DNA of 43,629 nt. It comes from an uncultured Flavobacteriales bacterium. Its GTDB lineage: Bacteria > Bacteroidota > Bacteroidia > Flavobacteriales > Weeksellaceae. Below are positions 8,674 to 16,512 of the stretch, piece by piece (the stretch's first letter is position 1; each line of letters opens with the position of its first letter). The notes beneath the pieces are model-generated. The model searched no databases, was not told where the DNA came from, and saw only the letters and a list, made by a program, of their open reading frames with translations. The translations under genes and the position numbers were made by a program. Where the stretch lies: contig CALJKL010000059.1 in the NCBI GenBank assembly GCA_937973555.1, positions 1 to 43,629 of the forward strand, read 5' to 3'.

Positions 8674-9228
8674 ATGAGCAGTATAAGAGTTCACGACAAA
8701 AATTTTGTTCCTTACCTAAAACACGAAGAGTTACAGGAAATCATCAAAGACCTTGCCCTGAAAGTATATGAAGATTACAAAGACGAAACTCCTATTTTTG
8801 TAGGCGTTCTGAATGGGGTAATTATGTTTTTTTCAGATTTTTTAAAATATTATCCTGGCCAATGCGAGATAGCCTTTTTGCAGGTGAGTTCTTATGCAGG
8901 AACCAATTCTACTGGGATTGTCTATAAGAAGATGGATCTTACCAAAGACGTAGAAGGAAGACATATCGTCTTAATGGAAGATATAGTTGACACCGGAAAT
9001 ACTTTGGAAAGCCTTTTCGAATATTTCAAAAACACTCAACGCCCAAAATCTTTGAAAGTAGCTTCTCTTCTTATGAAGCCTGAAGTTTTTAAAAACAGAT
9101 TCCCAATAGATTATGTAGCAAAGGAAATTCCTAACAAATTTGTCTTAGGATACGGTTTAGATTACGATGAACTGGGCAGAAATCTTCCAGATTTATATCA
9201 GTTGGAAGAAGGTAGAATCAATCATTAA
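8674..9228 (+). CDS. hpt: Hypoxanthine phosphoribosyltransferase
   Basis: This type I phosphoribosyltransferase of 184 residues is the usual length for Hpt. It salvages hypoxanthine (and often guanine) by transferring the ribose-5-phosphate of PRPP to make IMP/GMP in the cytoplasm. The active-site loop VGVLNGVIMFFSDF and the PRPP-binding motif VLMEDIVDTGNTL, with its paired acidic residues, are both intact. The conserved aromatic region near the C-terminus (NKFVLGYGLDYDELGRNLPDLY) fits hpt rather than other PRTases. The start is set by a TAnnTTTG box 16 bases upstream. Adenylate kinase follows after 28 bases, so two purine nucleotide genes probably share a transcript. Confidence 0.95.
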   Translation: MSSIRVHDKNFVPYLKHEELQEIIKDLALKVYEDYKDETPIFVGVLNGVIMFFSDFLKYYPGQCEIAFLQVSSYAGTNSTGIVYKKMDLTKDVEGRHIVLMEDIVDTGNTLESLFEYFKNTQRPKSLKVASLLMKPEVFKNRFPIDYVAKEIPNKFVLGYGLDYDELGRNLPDLYQLEEGRINH

Positions 9229-9256
9229 TAAGCTAATAAATCAAATCACAAATAAA

Positions 9257-9835
9257 ATGATAAACATCGTTCTTTTTGGCCCTCCAGGAAGTGGAAAAGG
9301 CACACAAGCACAAAATTTAATCGAAAAATTCAACCTAAAACAGATTTCAACAGGAGATTTATTTCGTTATAACATCAAAAATGAAACAGCTCTTGGTACT
9401 CTTGCAAAATCTTATATGGACAAAGGCCAATTGGTGCCAGACCAAGTAACCATTGATATGTTGATTGACGAGGTCAAAAAACCTACGGATGCTGCAGGTT
9501 TTATTTTTGATGGCTTCCCGAGAACGGCTGCACAGACAGAGGCTTTGGAAAATATTGTGAAAGAAGTGCTAAATGATGAAATAGATGTTTGTCTTTCATT
9601 GGTGGTAGAAGATGAAATTTTGGTGCAAAGATTATTGAAGCGAGGGGAAACCAGCGGAAGAAGTGATGACAGCAACGAGGAGATCATTAGAGAAAGAATT
9701 AAAGAATATTATGCCAAAACTGCTGAAGTGGCAGAGTTGTATAAGCAACAAGGCAAATATGTAGAAATAAACGGTGTAGGAGAAATCTCTGAAATTTCTG
9801 AAAAACTATTCACCGAAGTAGAAAAAATTAAATAA
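9257..9835 (+). CDS. adk: Adenylate kinase
   Basis: This enzyme converts AMP and ATP to two ADP and balances adenine nucleotides. It has 192 residues from the ATG at 9257. The P-loop IVLFGPPGSGKGTQAQNL begins three residues in. The AMP-binding region (STGDLFRYN, GQLVPDQVT) and FDGFPRTAAQTEAL are intact, followed by the lid-region arginines (QRLLKRGETSGRSDD). It is the short-lid form without the zinc-finger insertion, normal for Bacteroidetes. The frame stays open 90 bases further upstream into hpt, but those residues do not fit the family and the P-loop normally starts at the N-terminus, so 9257 is chosen. Confidence 0.96.
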   Translation: MINIVLFGPPGSGKGTQAQNLIEKFNLKQISTGDLFRYNIKNETALGTLAKSYMDKGQLVPDQVTIDMLIDEVKKPTDAAGFIFDGFPRTAAQTEALENIVKEVLNDEIDVCLSLVVEDEILVQRLLKRGETSGRSDDSNEEIIRERIKEYYAKTAEVAELYKQQGKYVEINGVGEISEISEKLFTEVEKIK

Positions 9836-9878
9836 TAAATTGAAATTTTATTTCAAGTTTCAATATTAAATCAACTTA

Positions 9879-10862
9879 ATGTCAAACTTTGTAGATTACG
9901 TTAAAATTCATTGTAAATCAGGACATGGAGGTGCAGGTTCTGCACACCTTCGTAGGGAAAAATACATCCCTAAAGGAGGCCCTGATGGAGGAGATGGAGG
10001 TAGAGGAGGCCATGTGATTATGAAAGGTAATGCGCAAGAATGGACATTATTACCATTAAGATATACCCGCCATGTGAAAGCAGAGCGTGGTGAAAATGGA
10101 GGTAAAAATCAGTTGACGGGTGCTTATGGTCAAGATGTATACATCAATGTGCCCATTGGTACTATTGCAAAAAATGAAGAAGGTGAAATAATTGGCGAAA
10201 TCCTAGAAGACGGACAAGAAATCATCATCATGAAGGGCGGAATGGGAGGCTTGGGTAACGAGCATTTCAAATCTGCTACCAATCAGACCCCAAGGTATGC
10301 CCAACCGGGAATGCCGGGAGAAGAAGGGTATGTAGTTTTCGAGTTGAAAATCTTGGCAGATGTAGGTTTGGTAGGTTTTCCTAATGCAGGTAAATCTACA
10401 CTTTTGGCTTCTGTTTCGGCGGCAAAACCTAAAATTGCGGATTATGCTTTTACTACCCTTACGCCTAATTTAGGAATTGTAGAATACAGAAACTTTAAGT
10501 CTTTTGTAATGGCAGACATCCCGGGAATTATAGAAGGTGCTGCCGAAGGAAAAGGTCTTGGACATAGATTCCTTAGACATATCGAAAGAAACTCTATCCT
10601 TTTATTTTTGATTCCATCAGATTCACCGAATCATCTTAAAGAATATAAAATTCTGATGAATGAGCTTCAAGAATACAATCCGGAATTGGTAGACAAAGAC
10701 ATTATCGTTTCCATATCTAAATCAGATTTATTGGATGATGAACTGAAAAAGGAAATCGCAGCAGAATTCCCAGATAAACTGAAACCACTTTTCTTTTCCG
10801 GAGTTACTCAAGAAGGACTAATGGAACTGAAAGACGTCATTTGGAAAAAATTACACGGATAA
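9879..10862 (+). CDS. obgE: Obg family GTPase
   Basis: This essential GTPase associates with the large ribosomal subunit and links growth, ribosome assembly and stress signalling. In its 327 residues the N-terminal Obg domain (about 1-158) has its glycine-rich type II helices (GHGGAGSAHLRREKYIPKGG, GGDGGRGGHV, GGMGGLGNEHF). The G domain follows, with G1 GFPNAGKSTLL, the switch region ADYAFTTLTPNLG, G3 DIPGIIEGA and G4-like SKSD. The C-terminal OCT domain found in some Gram-positives is absent, as in most Gram-negatives. It lies 43 bases after adk and ends at a clear terminator, so hpt-adk-obgE is a likely transcription unit. Confidence 0.96.
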   Translation: MSNFVDYVKIHCKSGHGGAGSAHLRREKYIPKGGPDGGDGGRGGHVIMKGNAQEWTLLPLRYTRHVKAERGENGGKNQLTGAYGQDVYINVPIGTIAKNEEGEIIGEILEDGQEIIIMKGGMGGLGNEHFKSATNQTPRYAQPGMPGEEGYVVFELKILADVGLVGFPNAGKSTLLASVSAAKPKIADYAFTTLTPNLGIVEYRNFKSFVMADIPGIIEGAAEGKGLGHRFLRHIERNSILLFLIPSDSPNHLKEYKILMNELQEYNPELVDKDIIVSISKSDLLDDELKKEIAAEFPDKLKPLFFSGVTQEGLMELKDVIWKKLHG

Positions 10863-10867
10863 AATAT

Positions 10868-10893
10868 AAAGCACTCTAAGAGTGCTTTTTTAT
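10868..10893 (+). terminator. Rho-independent terminator after obgE
   Basis: A 9-bp perfect stem (AAAGCACTC / GAGTGCTTT) with loop TAA is followed directly by a T-rich run. It starts five bases after the obgE stop. Confidence 0.85.
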
Positions 10894-10919
10894 TTAAAAG
10901 CCATTTAATTTCAAAAGAC

Positions 10920-11057
10920 TATCTTTGCCTCATATTCGCGGCATTCTTTAGCCCAAAGTACTTAAAAATACTTTCCCAATTCTGCTTTTGCAGATATTCG
11001 CTTAAAAAATGTTGAAGCAGAATGCTTCTACCGCACACATTTTTAAAACATTAAAAT
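10920..11057 (+). promoter_or_regulatory. Promoter and long structured leader of the DEAD-box helicase gene
   Basis: TATCTTTG at 10920-10927 matches the -7 consensus TAnnTTTG and would leave an untranslated leader of about 120 bases. The leader can fold in competing ways. ATTCTGCTT (10979-10987) pairs perfectly with AAGCAGAAT (11015-11023). Part of the latter instead forms a tight hairpin GAAGCA-GAA-TGCTTC (11014-11028). A further stem AAAGTA/TACTTT lies near 10955-10975. Mutually exclusive stems ahead of an RNA helicase gene suggest cold- or helicase-dependent control; this is inference. Confidence 0.45.
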
Positions 11058-12308
11058 TTGTTATTTACAGACTTAAAATTAATTAAGCCCATTTTGGATG
11101 CGCTTAAAAAAGAAGGGTATGAAAAACCTACCCCTATACAAGCACAGTCTATTCCTCATCTTTTAGAAGGAAAAGACCTTCTGGGAACCGCGCAAACTGG
11201 TACCGGAAAAACGGCAGCATTTGCCATCCCTATTTTGCAGAATTTAACTCAAAAAGAACAGAAAAACCGACATATAAAAGCGCTTATTCTTACCCCTACA
11301 AGAGAATTGGCCATACAGATTGATGACAGTTTTAAGGCTTATGGTAAATTTTTACCTCTTAAAACATTGGTGATTTTCGGTGGCGTAAAGCAAGGAGCCC
11401 AAGAACAAGCTCTTAGAAAAGGTGTAGATATATTGGTGGCAACACCAGGCAGATTGTTGGATTTTATCAATCAAGGTATTATTACCCTCAAAAATTTAGA
11501 AATTTTCGTGTTGGATGAAGCAGACCGTATGCTGGATATGGGTTTTGTGCATGATGTGAAAAGAGTAGTGAAACTACTGCCACCCAAAAGACAAACCCTT
11601 TTCTTTTCGGCGACTTTCCCAAGAGAAATTAACGATTTGGCCAATTCTATGTTGACCAATCCTGTTAAAGTAGAGGTGGCTCCCGTTTCATCTACAGCAG
11701 ATACCATTCAGCAGTCTATTTATTTTGTAGACAAAGATGATAAACTAGATTTATTACAGCACATCCTTCAAGATAGAACTATGGACCAAGTTTTGGTTTT
11801 TGCCAGAACAAAACATGGAGCTGATAAAATTGCACGAAAGCTCCATAAAAGCAATATTTCGGCAGAGGCCATTCATGGAAATAAATCTCAAAATGCTAGA
11901 CAAACTGCCCTAAATAATTTCAAAAATAAGAAAACAAGGGTTTTGGTAGCTACAGATATTGCGGCTAGAGGGATTGATATAGATGACTTGAAATATGTGA
12001 TTAATTTTGAATTGTCTGATGTTTCTGAAACCTATGTACATAGAATTGGTAGAACAGGTAGAGCAGGAGCAGCAGGAACTTCTATTTCATTTGTAGATGG
12101 ATTGGATTTGGTAAACCTTAGAAATACCCAAAAATTGATTGGAAAGAAAATTCCTGTGGTGAAAGACCATCCTTATCACCCAGAAAAATTGGTGGAGCAA
12201 AAAAGGGATTCTAACAATAAGCCTTTTGTACCAAAACCAAAACCTCAAAAGAAAGAGGATGTAGGTTATAAGAAACCTAAAAACAAAGGATTCTTTAGAA
12301 AGAAATAA
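11058..12308 (+). CDS. DEAD-box RNA helicase, RhlE-like
   Basis: This is an ATP-dependent RNA helicase of 416 residues, probably acting in ribosome assembly or RNA decay. Both RecA-like domains are complete: Q motif (PTPIQAQSIP), motif I AQTGTGKT (about residues 45-52), Ia PTREL, Ib/TPGR, II DEAD, III SAT, IV-V (VLVATDIAARGID) and VI HRIGRTGRAG. The last 40 residues are basic and low-complexity (KPFVPKPKPQKKEDVGYKKP), as in RhlE-type tails. The start is a TTG at 11058; no ATG is available, and the N-terminus (LFTDLKLIKPIL) resembles the start of the second helicase of this window, NLFTESNLSPEL. It sits between two strong terminators. Confidence 0.93.
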   Translation: MLFTDLKLIKPILDALKKEGYEKPTPIQAQSIPHLLEGKDLLGTAQTGTGKTAAFAIPILQNLTQKEQKNRHIKALILTPTRELAIQIDDSFKAYGKFLPLKTLVIFGGVKQGAQEQALRKGVDILVATPGRLLDFINQGIITLKNLEIFVLDEADRMLDMGFVHDVKRVVKLLPPKRQTLFFSATFPREINDLANSMLTNPVKVEVAPVSSTADTIQQSIYFVDKDDKLDLLQHILQDRTMDQVLVFARTKHGADKIARKLHKSNISAEAIHGNKSQNARQTALNNFKNKKTRVLVATDIAARGIDIDDLKYVINFELSDVSETYVHRIGRTGRAGAAGTSISFVDGLDLVNLRNTQKLIGKKIPVVKDHPYHPEKLVEQKRDSNNKPFVPKPKPQKKEDVGYKKPKNKGFFRKK

Positions 12309-12315
12309 AAATAGA

Positions 12316-12343
12316 AAAAGTCGGGTTAATGCCCGACTTTTTT
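12316..12343. terminator. Bidirectional terminator between helicase gene and tatD
   Basis: A 10-bp perfect stem (AAAAGTCGGG / CCCGACTTTT) with loop TTAATG has T-runs in both directions. It can end both the plus-strand helicase transcript and the minus-strand tatD transcript. Confidence 0.88.
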
Positions 12344-12354
12344 ATTGTTGATGC

Positions 12355-13122
12355 TTAAAATGTTCCAAAAATTCTTTTTGCGTTCTCACTTGTAATCTTA
12401 TCTATTTCTTCAAAGTCTTTACCATACAAGTCAACCAATTTTCCGGCTACAAGGTCTAGGTAAGCGCTTTCATTTCTTTTGCCACGGTGTGGCACAGGAG
12501 CAAGGTAAGGTGAATCTGTTTCTAAAACAATTTTATCTAAAGGGATTTCATGCAAGAACTGGTCTATTTTACCATTTTTGAAGGTTACCACACCCCCAAT
12601 TCCAAGCATGAAACCCAAATCTATGGCATGCTTTGCCTGTTCTAATGTTCCACTAAAACAATGAAAGATGCCTCTTAATTTTGGATGCTTTTTTCTTTCT
12701 AATACTTCAAATGTTTCTTCAAAACTTTCGCGGGTGTGGATGACGATGGGTAAATCTTTTTCAATGGCCCAATCAATCTGTTTTTCAAAGGCTTTGACCT
12801 GAATATCCAATGTGGTTTTATCCCAATATAAATCAATGCCAATTTCACCAATGGCGGGGAAGGCTCTTTGGTTAATATATTTTTCAACGATTTGAAGTTC
12901 TTTTTCCCAAGTTTCTGGTTTCACATAACAAGGATGAAGCCCCATCATGGCAAAAATTTGATTGGGATATGCGGTTTCTAATTCCAACATTTTTTCGTGA
13001 GACTCAGAGTCTATAGCAGGAAGATAGAATTCTGTAACGCCTTTGTCTAAGGCACGCTGAATCATTGCTGATCTGTCTTCATCAAATTCTTCTGCGTAGA
13101 GGTGGGTATGGGTATCTATCAT
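12355..13122 (-). CDS. tatD: TatD family metal-dependent hydrolase
   Basis: This is a TIM-barrel hydrolase of 255 residues in the TatD DNase family, likely a cytoplasmic 3'-5' deoxyribonuclease or related phosphodiesterase. All metal ligands are present: HxH at the N-terminus (MIDTHTHLYA, His5/His7), Glu93 (IGEIGIDLYW), His129 (VIHTRE), His154 (GIFHCFSG) and Asp203 (LETDSPYLAP). The family signature PHRGKRNE follows the aspartate. Length is standard. The start overlaps the stop of the upstream GNAT gene by 4 bases, so they are co-translated; the bidirectional terminator at 12316 ends the unit. Confidence 0.93.
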   Translation of the reverse strand: MIDTHTHLYAEEFDEDRSAMIQRALDKGVTEFYLPAIDSESHEKMLELETAYPNQIFAMMGLHPCYVKPETWEKELQIVEKYINQRAFPAIGEIGIDLYWDKTTLDIQVKAFEKQIDWAIEKDLPIVIHTRESFEETFEVLERKKHPKLRGIFHCFSGTLEQAKHAIDLGFMLGIGGVVTFKNGKIDQFLHEIPLDKIVLETDSPYLAPVPHRGKRNESAYLDLVAGKLVDLYGKDFEEIDKITSENAKRIFGTF

Positions 13123-13637
13123 TTTAATTGAAGTTTCATCATTAAATCGGTTTGTACATCTTCTCCTAAAACAAAATCATGTTTCCCAAAAACTTTAAAT
13201 CCATTCTTTTCGTAAAAACGTAAAGCACGGTGGTTTTCTTCCCAAACGCCCAACCAAACGGAATCCATATTCTTTTCTTTACCAATTTGCAATGCCTTAT
13301 CAAACAAAATTTGCCCCACCTTCATGCCATGAAATTCTTTCAGAACATAGATTCTTTCGATTTCATAGCCTTCTTCTACTTTTTCGGTTTGAGCATTAGC
13401 GAAATTCAATTTCAAATACCCCCAAATTTCACCCTCTTTTTCAGCAAAATAAAATTCAGAATCAGGGCTTTTCAATTCTTGTTGTAATTTTTCTATGCTC
13501 AAGCTTTCAGCTTCGTATTTCAGCATATCTTCCTCGGAGTTTACGTCTTCAAAAGTTTCGCGAAAGGTTTGTCTTGCGATTTTTTGAAGGTTTTCTATAT
13601 CGGAAATATCAATTCTTCTTAGGGTAATGTTTTGCAT
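13119..13637 (-). CDS. GNAT family N-acetyltransferase
   Basis: This cytoplasmic acetyl-CoA-dependent N-acetyltransferase has 172 residues and a complete GNAT fold. The N-terminal strand and helix (ITLRRIDISDIENLQKIARQ) are followed by a central strand (YEIERIYVLKEFHG). The acetyl-CoA pyrophosphate loop is GMKVGQILFDKAL, a variant of Q/RxxGxG/A. The C-terminal part WLGVWEENHRALRFYEKNGF is the typical motif B with the conserved Tyr. Similar single-domain members include spermidine/spermine-type acetyltransferases, but the substrate cannot be assigned. It overlaps tatD by 4 bases and follows the SIMPL gene by 21 bases. Confidence 0.9.
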   Translation of the reverse strand: MQNITLRRIDISDIENLQKIARQTFRETFEDVNSEEDMLKYEAESLSIEKLQQELKSPDSEFYFAEKEGEIWGYLKLNFANAQTEKVEEGYEIERIYVLKEFHGMKVGQILFDKALQIGKEKNMDSVWLGVWEENHRALRFYEKNGFKVFGKHDFVLGEDVQTDLMMKLQLK

Positions 13638-13658
13638 GTTTTTTTGAATTGAAAAAGA

Positions 13659-14360
13659 TTATTCCAGTTTGAATTTAACGGAAATTGCTGTTTCAAATTT
13701 TATTTTTTTAAATTCTATATCAATGGGCTGAAATTCATTTTTAAGTTTTGGTGCATAACCTTGTACCATTACTTGATCTATTGCTCCAATATTTGCATTA
13801 TACATCATGTTTTCTTGGTCTGAAATAAAAATGGCATTTCCAATTTTTTGGTTGATGGCTTTTGCCATAATCAGTGCTTCTTTTTTAGCTTTTAAAATGG
13901 CTTTAGATTTTAGTTCAAGAATGATATTTTCTGCATTAGAATGTTCTGTTTTTATAAGACTTACGTTAGAAATATTAGCGTTTTCTAACTCAATAAGTAC
14001 CCTGCCAGCGGTTTTGGCATCATAGACCACAAGATTATAGGATTTGGTTTTTATAACATCGGTTTCTTTTAAAAGATATTTTTTAAAATTACTGGCCTCG
14101 TCATTTAGAGTTAATTGTTTTTGGGTGTCTATTCCAATATTTTTTAGTTTTTGAGCCATTACATTCTCTAATTCTTCTACTGATTTTTTATCTTTTGTGT
14201 CTTTTTCAGAAATAATGATGTTTAGATAAATTCTATTGGGAGTTACCAAGGTATCTACTTTTGCAGATGTTTCCAAATATGGCTGGTCTATAAAGTTTTT
14301 TGTTTGTGAAAAAATGCTAGAAGCCATCAATACTGCGATAATAATAAATAGATTTTTCAT
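13659..14360 (-). CDS. Secreted SIMPL (DUF541) domain protein
   Basis: This 233-residue protein has a signal peptide (KNLFIIIAVLMASSIFSQ) and is predicted to be periplasmic. The remainder fits the SIMPL/DUF541 fold: the early strand VDTLVTPNRIYLNIIISE, the long helical stretch (VEELENVMAQKLKNIGIDTQ), a middle YNLVVYDAKTAGRVLIELE segment, the helix AKKEALIMAKAINQKIGNA, and a final strand. Family members include oxidative-stress-related outer-envelope proteins, but no enzymatic role is established. It is 46 bases downstream of the GSCFA gene on the same strand and 21 bases upstream of the GNAT gene, so it may share their transcript. Confidence 0.82.
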   Translation of the reverse strand: MKNLFIIIAVLMASSIFSQTKNFIDQPYLETSAKVDTLVTPNRIYLNIIISEKDTKDKKSVEELENVMAQKLKNIGIDTQKQLTLNDEASNFKKYLLKETDVIKTKSYNLVVYDAKTAGRVLIELENANISNVSLIKTEHSNAENIILELKSKAILKAKKEALIMAKAINQKIGNAIFISDQENMMYNANIGAIDQVMVQGYAPKLKNEFQPIDIEFKKIKFETAISVKFKLE

Positions 14361-14406
14361 AATAAATGTTTTTTGTTGTTTTAAATGATATTGTGAAAAT
14401 TAAAAT

Positions 14407-15357
14407 TTAAAAAATTTTATGGTTCACTTTTGTTTGTTGTATTTTTATTCTTTCCTGAATTTTTTCTAAAAAATCTTGATGTTTCGGAGATTTTTCATCA
14501 TTCGGTTGGTGTTCTAAAGCGGTCTTGATTTTGAAGTTTTCAAAAATAAAATCCTTTACTTCATCAGAAAAATAAGCATTTCCAAATTTCTCCCAAATAT
14601 ACTGAATGGCTTGGTTGTTTGGATGAATTAAATCTTCTTTATAGAACCTGTAATCACGCAAATCGTCCATTACCATTTCATATACCGGAAGATAGTAGCA
14701 ATTTTCATGCTGTCGCAAAATTTCATGTAGGGCACAAATGAGTTTTGACTTGCTGAGTTGGTTTTCCACCATGCCATCTTTGGTATGCCTTACTGGGGAA
14801 ACCGTGAACAGAATCTGAACATCCTCTGCGCAGATATCTTTCAGGTTTTCTATGGTTTCTTGGATGGAATTTTGTAATTCTCCCTCCATTAAAAACCTCT
14901 TTTCAAAGTGCTTTTGAGGTATTTTGTGACAATTGGCTACCAACTGGTTTTTAGGCAAAAATTCATAAATAAAAGAAGTGCCATACGTAATCAGTACCCA
15001 ATTGGTATTTCGTAAAAACTGATTTCCCTCTTCAATGTTTTGATTGATCTTCTCTAGTGTTTTGTGAGCATAATGGTTGTTGAAGGAGGAATGATGATTT
15101 AGCGAAATGTATTCTTCGTTAAAGACAATTAAATCTTCATTTTTATAGACTTTGCAATCATGAATATTTTTGAGGGCAACGTTAACGGAATAGGGATTAA
15201 ACAGCGTGCCAAAAGGATTGCAAAGCGTCTGTAGTTGACCGTTTTTCAACAATTCAGACATTTCTGCAGCAAAGCAAGAACCGACAGAAAAAATTCGGTC
15301 GGTTACTTGTATTTTCTTTTCAGAAATTTCAATATGTACTTCTGTGCGAAACTTCAT
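14407..15357 (-). CDS. GSCFA domain protein
   Basis: This 316-residue protein contains the name-giving motif in SVGSCFAAEMSELL near the N-terminus, followed by NPFGTLFNPYSV, a combination diagnostic of GSCFA. Later blocks LITYGTSFIYEF, FTVSPVRHTKDGM and YRFYKEDLIHPNNQAIQYIW fit an SGNH/GDSL-like hydrolase arrangement: an early Ser and late Asp-x-x-His (DLIHP). It is therefore plausibly an esterase or acyl-modifying enzyme, with the substrate unknown. No signal peptide is visible. The sequence just upstream of the start contains five tandem 7-base repeats (separate entry). Confidence 0.9.
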   Translation of the reverse strand: MKFRTEVHIEISEKKIQVTDRIFSVGSCFAAEMSELLKNGQLQTLCNPFGTLFNPYSVNVALKNIHDCKVYKNEDLIVFNEEYISLNHHSSFNNHYAHKTLEKINQNIEEGNQFLRNTNWVLITYGTSFIYEFLPKNQLVANCHKIPQKHFEKRFLMEGELQNSIQETIENLKDICAEDVQILFTVSPVRHTKDGMVENQLSKSKLICALHEILRQHENCYYLPVYEMVMDDLRDYRFYKEDLIHPNNQAIQYIWEKFGNAYFSDEVKDFIFENFKIKTALEHQPNDEKSPKHQDFLEKIQERIKIQQTKVNHKIF

Positions 15358-15390
15358 GATGAATTGCGAGTTACAGGTTTCGAGTTTGTA

Positions 15391-15429
15391 CTTTTAACTT
15401 TTAACTTTTAACTTTTAACTTTTAACTTT
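15391..15429. repeat. Tandem heptamer repeat (CTTTTAA)5
   Basis: Five exact copies of CTTTTAA occupy 15391-15425, followed by a partial sixth copy. They lie in the 80-base gap between the polyprenyl synthetase stop and the GSCFA start, about 34 bases upstream of the latter. A 7-base unit could change copy number by slippage and shift promoter or leader spacing. Confidence 0.9.
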
Positions 15430-15437
15430 GTACTTTA

Positions 15438-16409
15438 TTACGATTCTCTTCTTAGCAGATAATTGGCCAACTCCATAAAAGGTCTTTTCTTTTCTTCGGG
15501 CTGATTGATTTGTTTCAAATAATCATGGCCTATTTCATTGTGTTTTTGGATTAATCTCAAAACCTTTTCATCAACTTTGGTTCTGCGGAAAATCTTTTCT
15601 ACGCCATATATTTTGTCTACGTTTTCCGTTTTTTTAGAATACCAGAATTCCAGTTCTTTTCTCTCTGCATCGGTGGCATGTTCCATGGCAAGAAGATAAA
15701 GAATGGTTTTTTTGTTTTCATAAATATCACCTGCATGTTTTTTCCCGAACTGTTCTACATTGCCAAAAACATCTAAGTAATCATCTATTATTTGGAAAGC
15801 AATACCCATGTGTTTTCCGAAGTTATAAAGCAACTCTGCTTCTTCCTCTTTTGCCCCAGCAATTAAGGCGCCTATTTTGAAGGAAGCCGCACTCAATACG
15901 CCGGTTTTATTGGTAATCATTTCAATGTAATCGTCATAGGTTACATTTTCCATGGTTTCAAAATTTACATCCATTTGTTGTCCTTCACAAAGAACAGCTC
16001 CGGTTTGTGAAAAAATTTTGATACATTCTTTGAACAGACCATATTCTAAATCTTCAAAAAACTGATATGCTTTTATCAGCAATGCATCTCCGGAAAGAAT
16101 ACCAACATTAATCCCATGAAGAGTATGTATGGTAGGCTTGTTTCTTCTAAGAGGAGCCTCATCCATAATGTCATCATGGATTAAAGTAAAATTATGGAAA
16201 AATTCTATTGCTAATGCAGGTTTAAGAGCTTTTTCTAAGTTTCCTCCAAAAAGTTCTGTTGCCATCAAAACCATTATGGGTCTAAGTCTTTTGCCTCCAT
16301 GAGAGATGATGTAGTTCATGGGTTCATAAAGTTCTGATGGTTTTTCAGTAAAAGTATGTTTTTGGATTGCTTTAGCAACAATTTCCTGATATCGGTCTAA
16401 AAATTCCAT
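15438..16409 (-). CDS. Polyprenyl (isoprenyl) diphosphate synthase
   Basis: This trans-isoprenyl diphosphate synthase has 323 residues. It elongates an allylic diphosphate with isopentenyl diphosphate units, probably to make the side chain of menaquinone. The early substrate patch GGKRLRPIMV is present. The first aspartate-rich motif is DDIMD (residues 79-83) followed by APLRRNKPTIH. The second is DDYLD (209-213, in IIDDYLDVFG). Length fits octaprenyl/heptaprenyl-type single-subunit enzymes. Residues just before the first motif (FHNFTLIHDD) have bulky aromatics that help set chain length, but the product length is not decidable. The transcript starts downstream of the PiT terminator. Confidence 0.93.
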   Translation of the reverse strand: MEFLDRYQEIVAKAIQKHTFTEKPSELYEPMNYIISHGGKRLRPIMVLMATELFGGNLEKALKPALAIEFFHNFTLIHDDIMDEAPLRRNKPTIHTLHGINVGILSGDALLIKAYQFFEDLEYGLFKECIKIFSQTGAVLCEGQQMDVNFETMENVTYDDYIEMITNKTGVLSAASFKIGALIAGAKEEEAELLYNFGKHMGIAFQIIDDYLDVFGNVEQFGKKHAGDIYENKKTILYLLAMEHATDAERKELEFWYSKKTENVDKIYGVEKIFRRTKVDEKVLRLIQKHNEIGHDYLKQINQPEEKKRPFMELANYLLRRES

Positions 16410-16454
16410 AATAATTTTTAATTTTTTTCAAAAATACGATTTATTAAAGATTTA

Positions 16455-16490
16455 TAAAAAGAAAACTACCTGCAAAAAGCAAGTAGTTTT
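16455..16490 (-). terminator. Terminator after the PiT gene
   Basis: On the minus strand AAAACTACTTGC pairs with GCAGGTAGTTTT (one G-T pair) around a five-T loop, and a T-rich stretch (CTTTTTATAA) follows. It lies about 20 bases after the stop of the phosphate transporter and separates it from the polyprenyl synthetase gene. Confidence 0.8.
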
Positions 16491-16512
16491 AATTATTTTA
16501 TTTTATTTCTAT

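Noticed and set aside
9167..9256. Extended N-terminus of adenylate kinase overlapping hpt
   Set aside because: The P-loop normally starts within a few residues of the N-terminus; ATG 9257 gives that.
15391..15429. Short direct repeats considered as a CRISPR array
   Set aside because: Seven-base units without spacers; simple tandem repeat.
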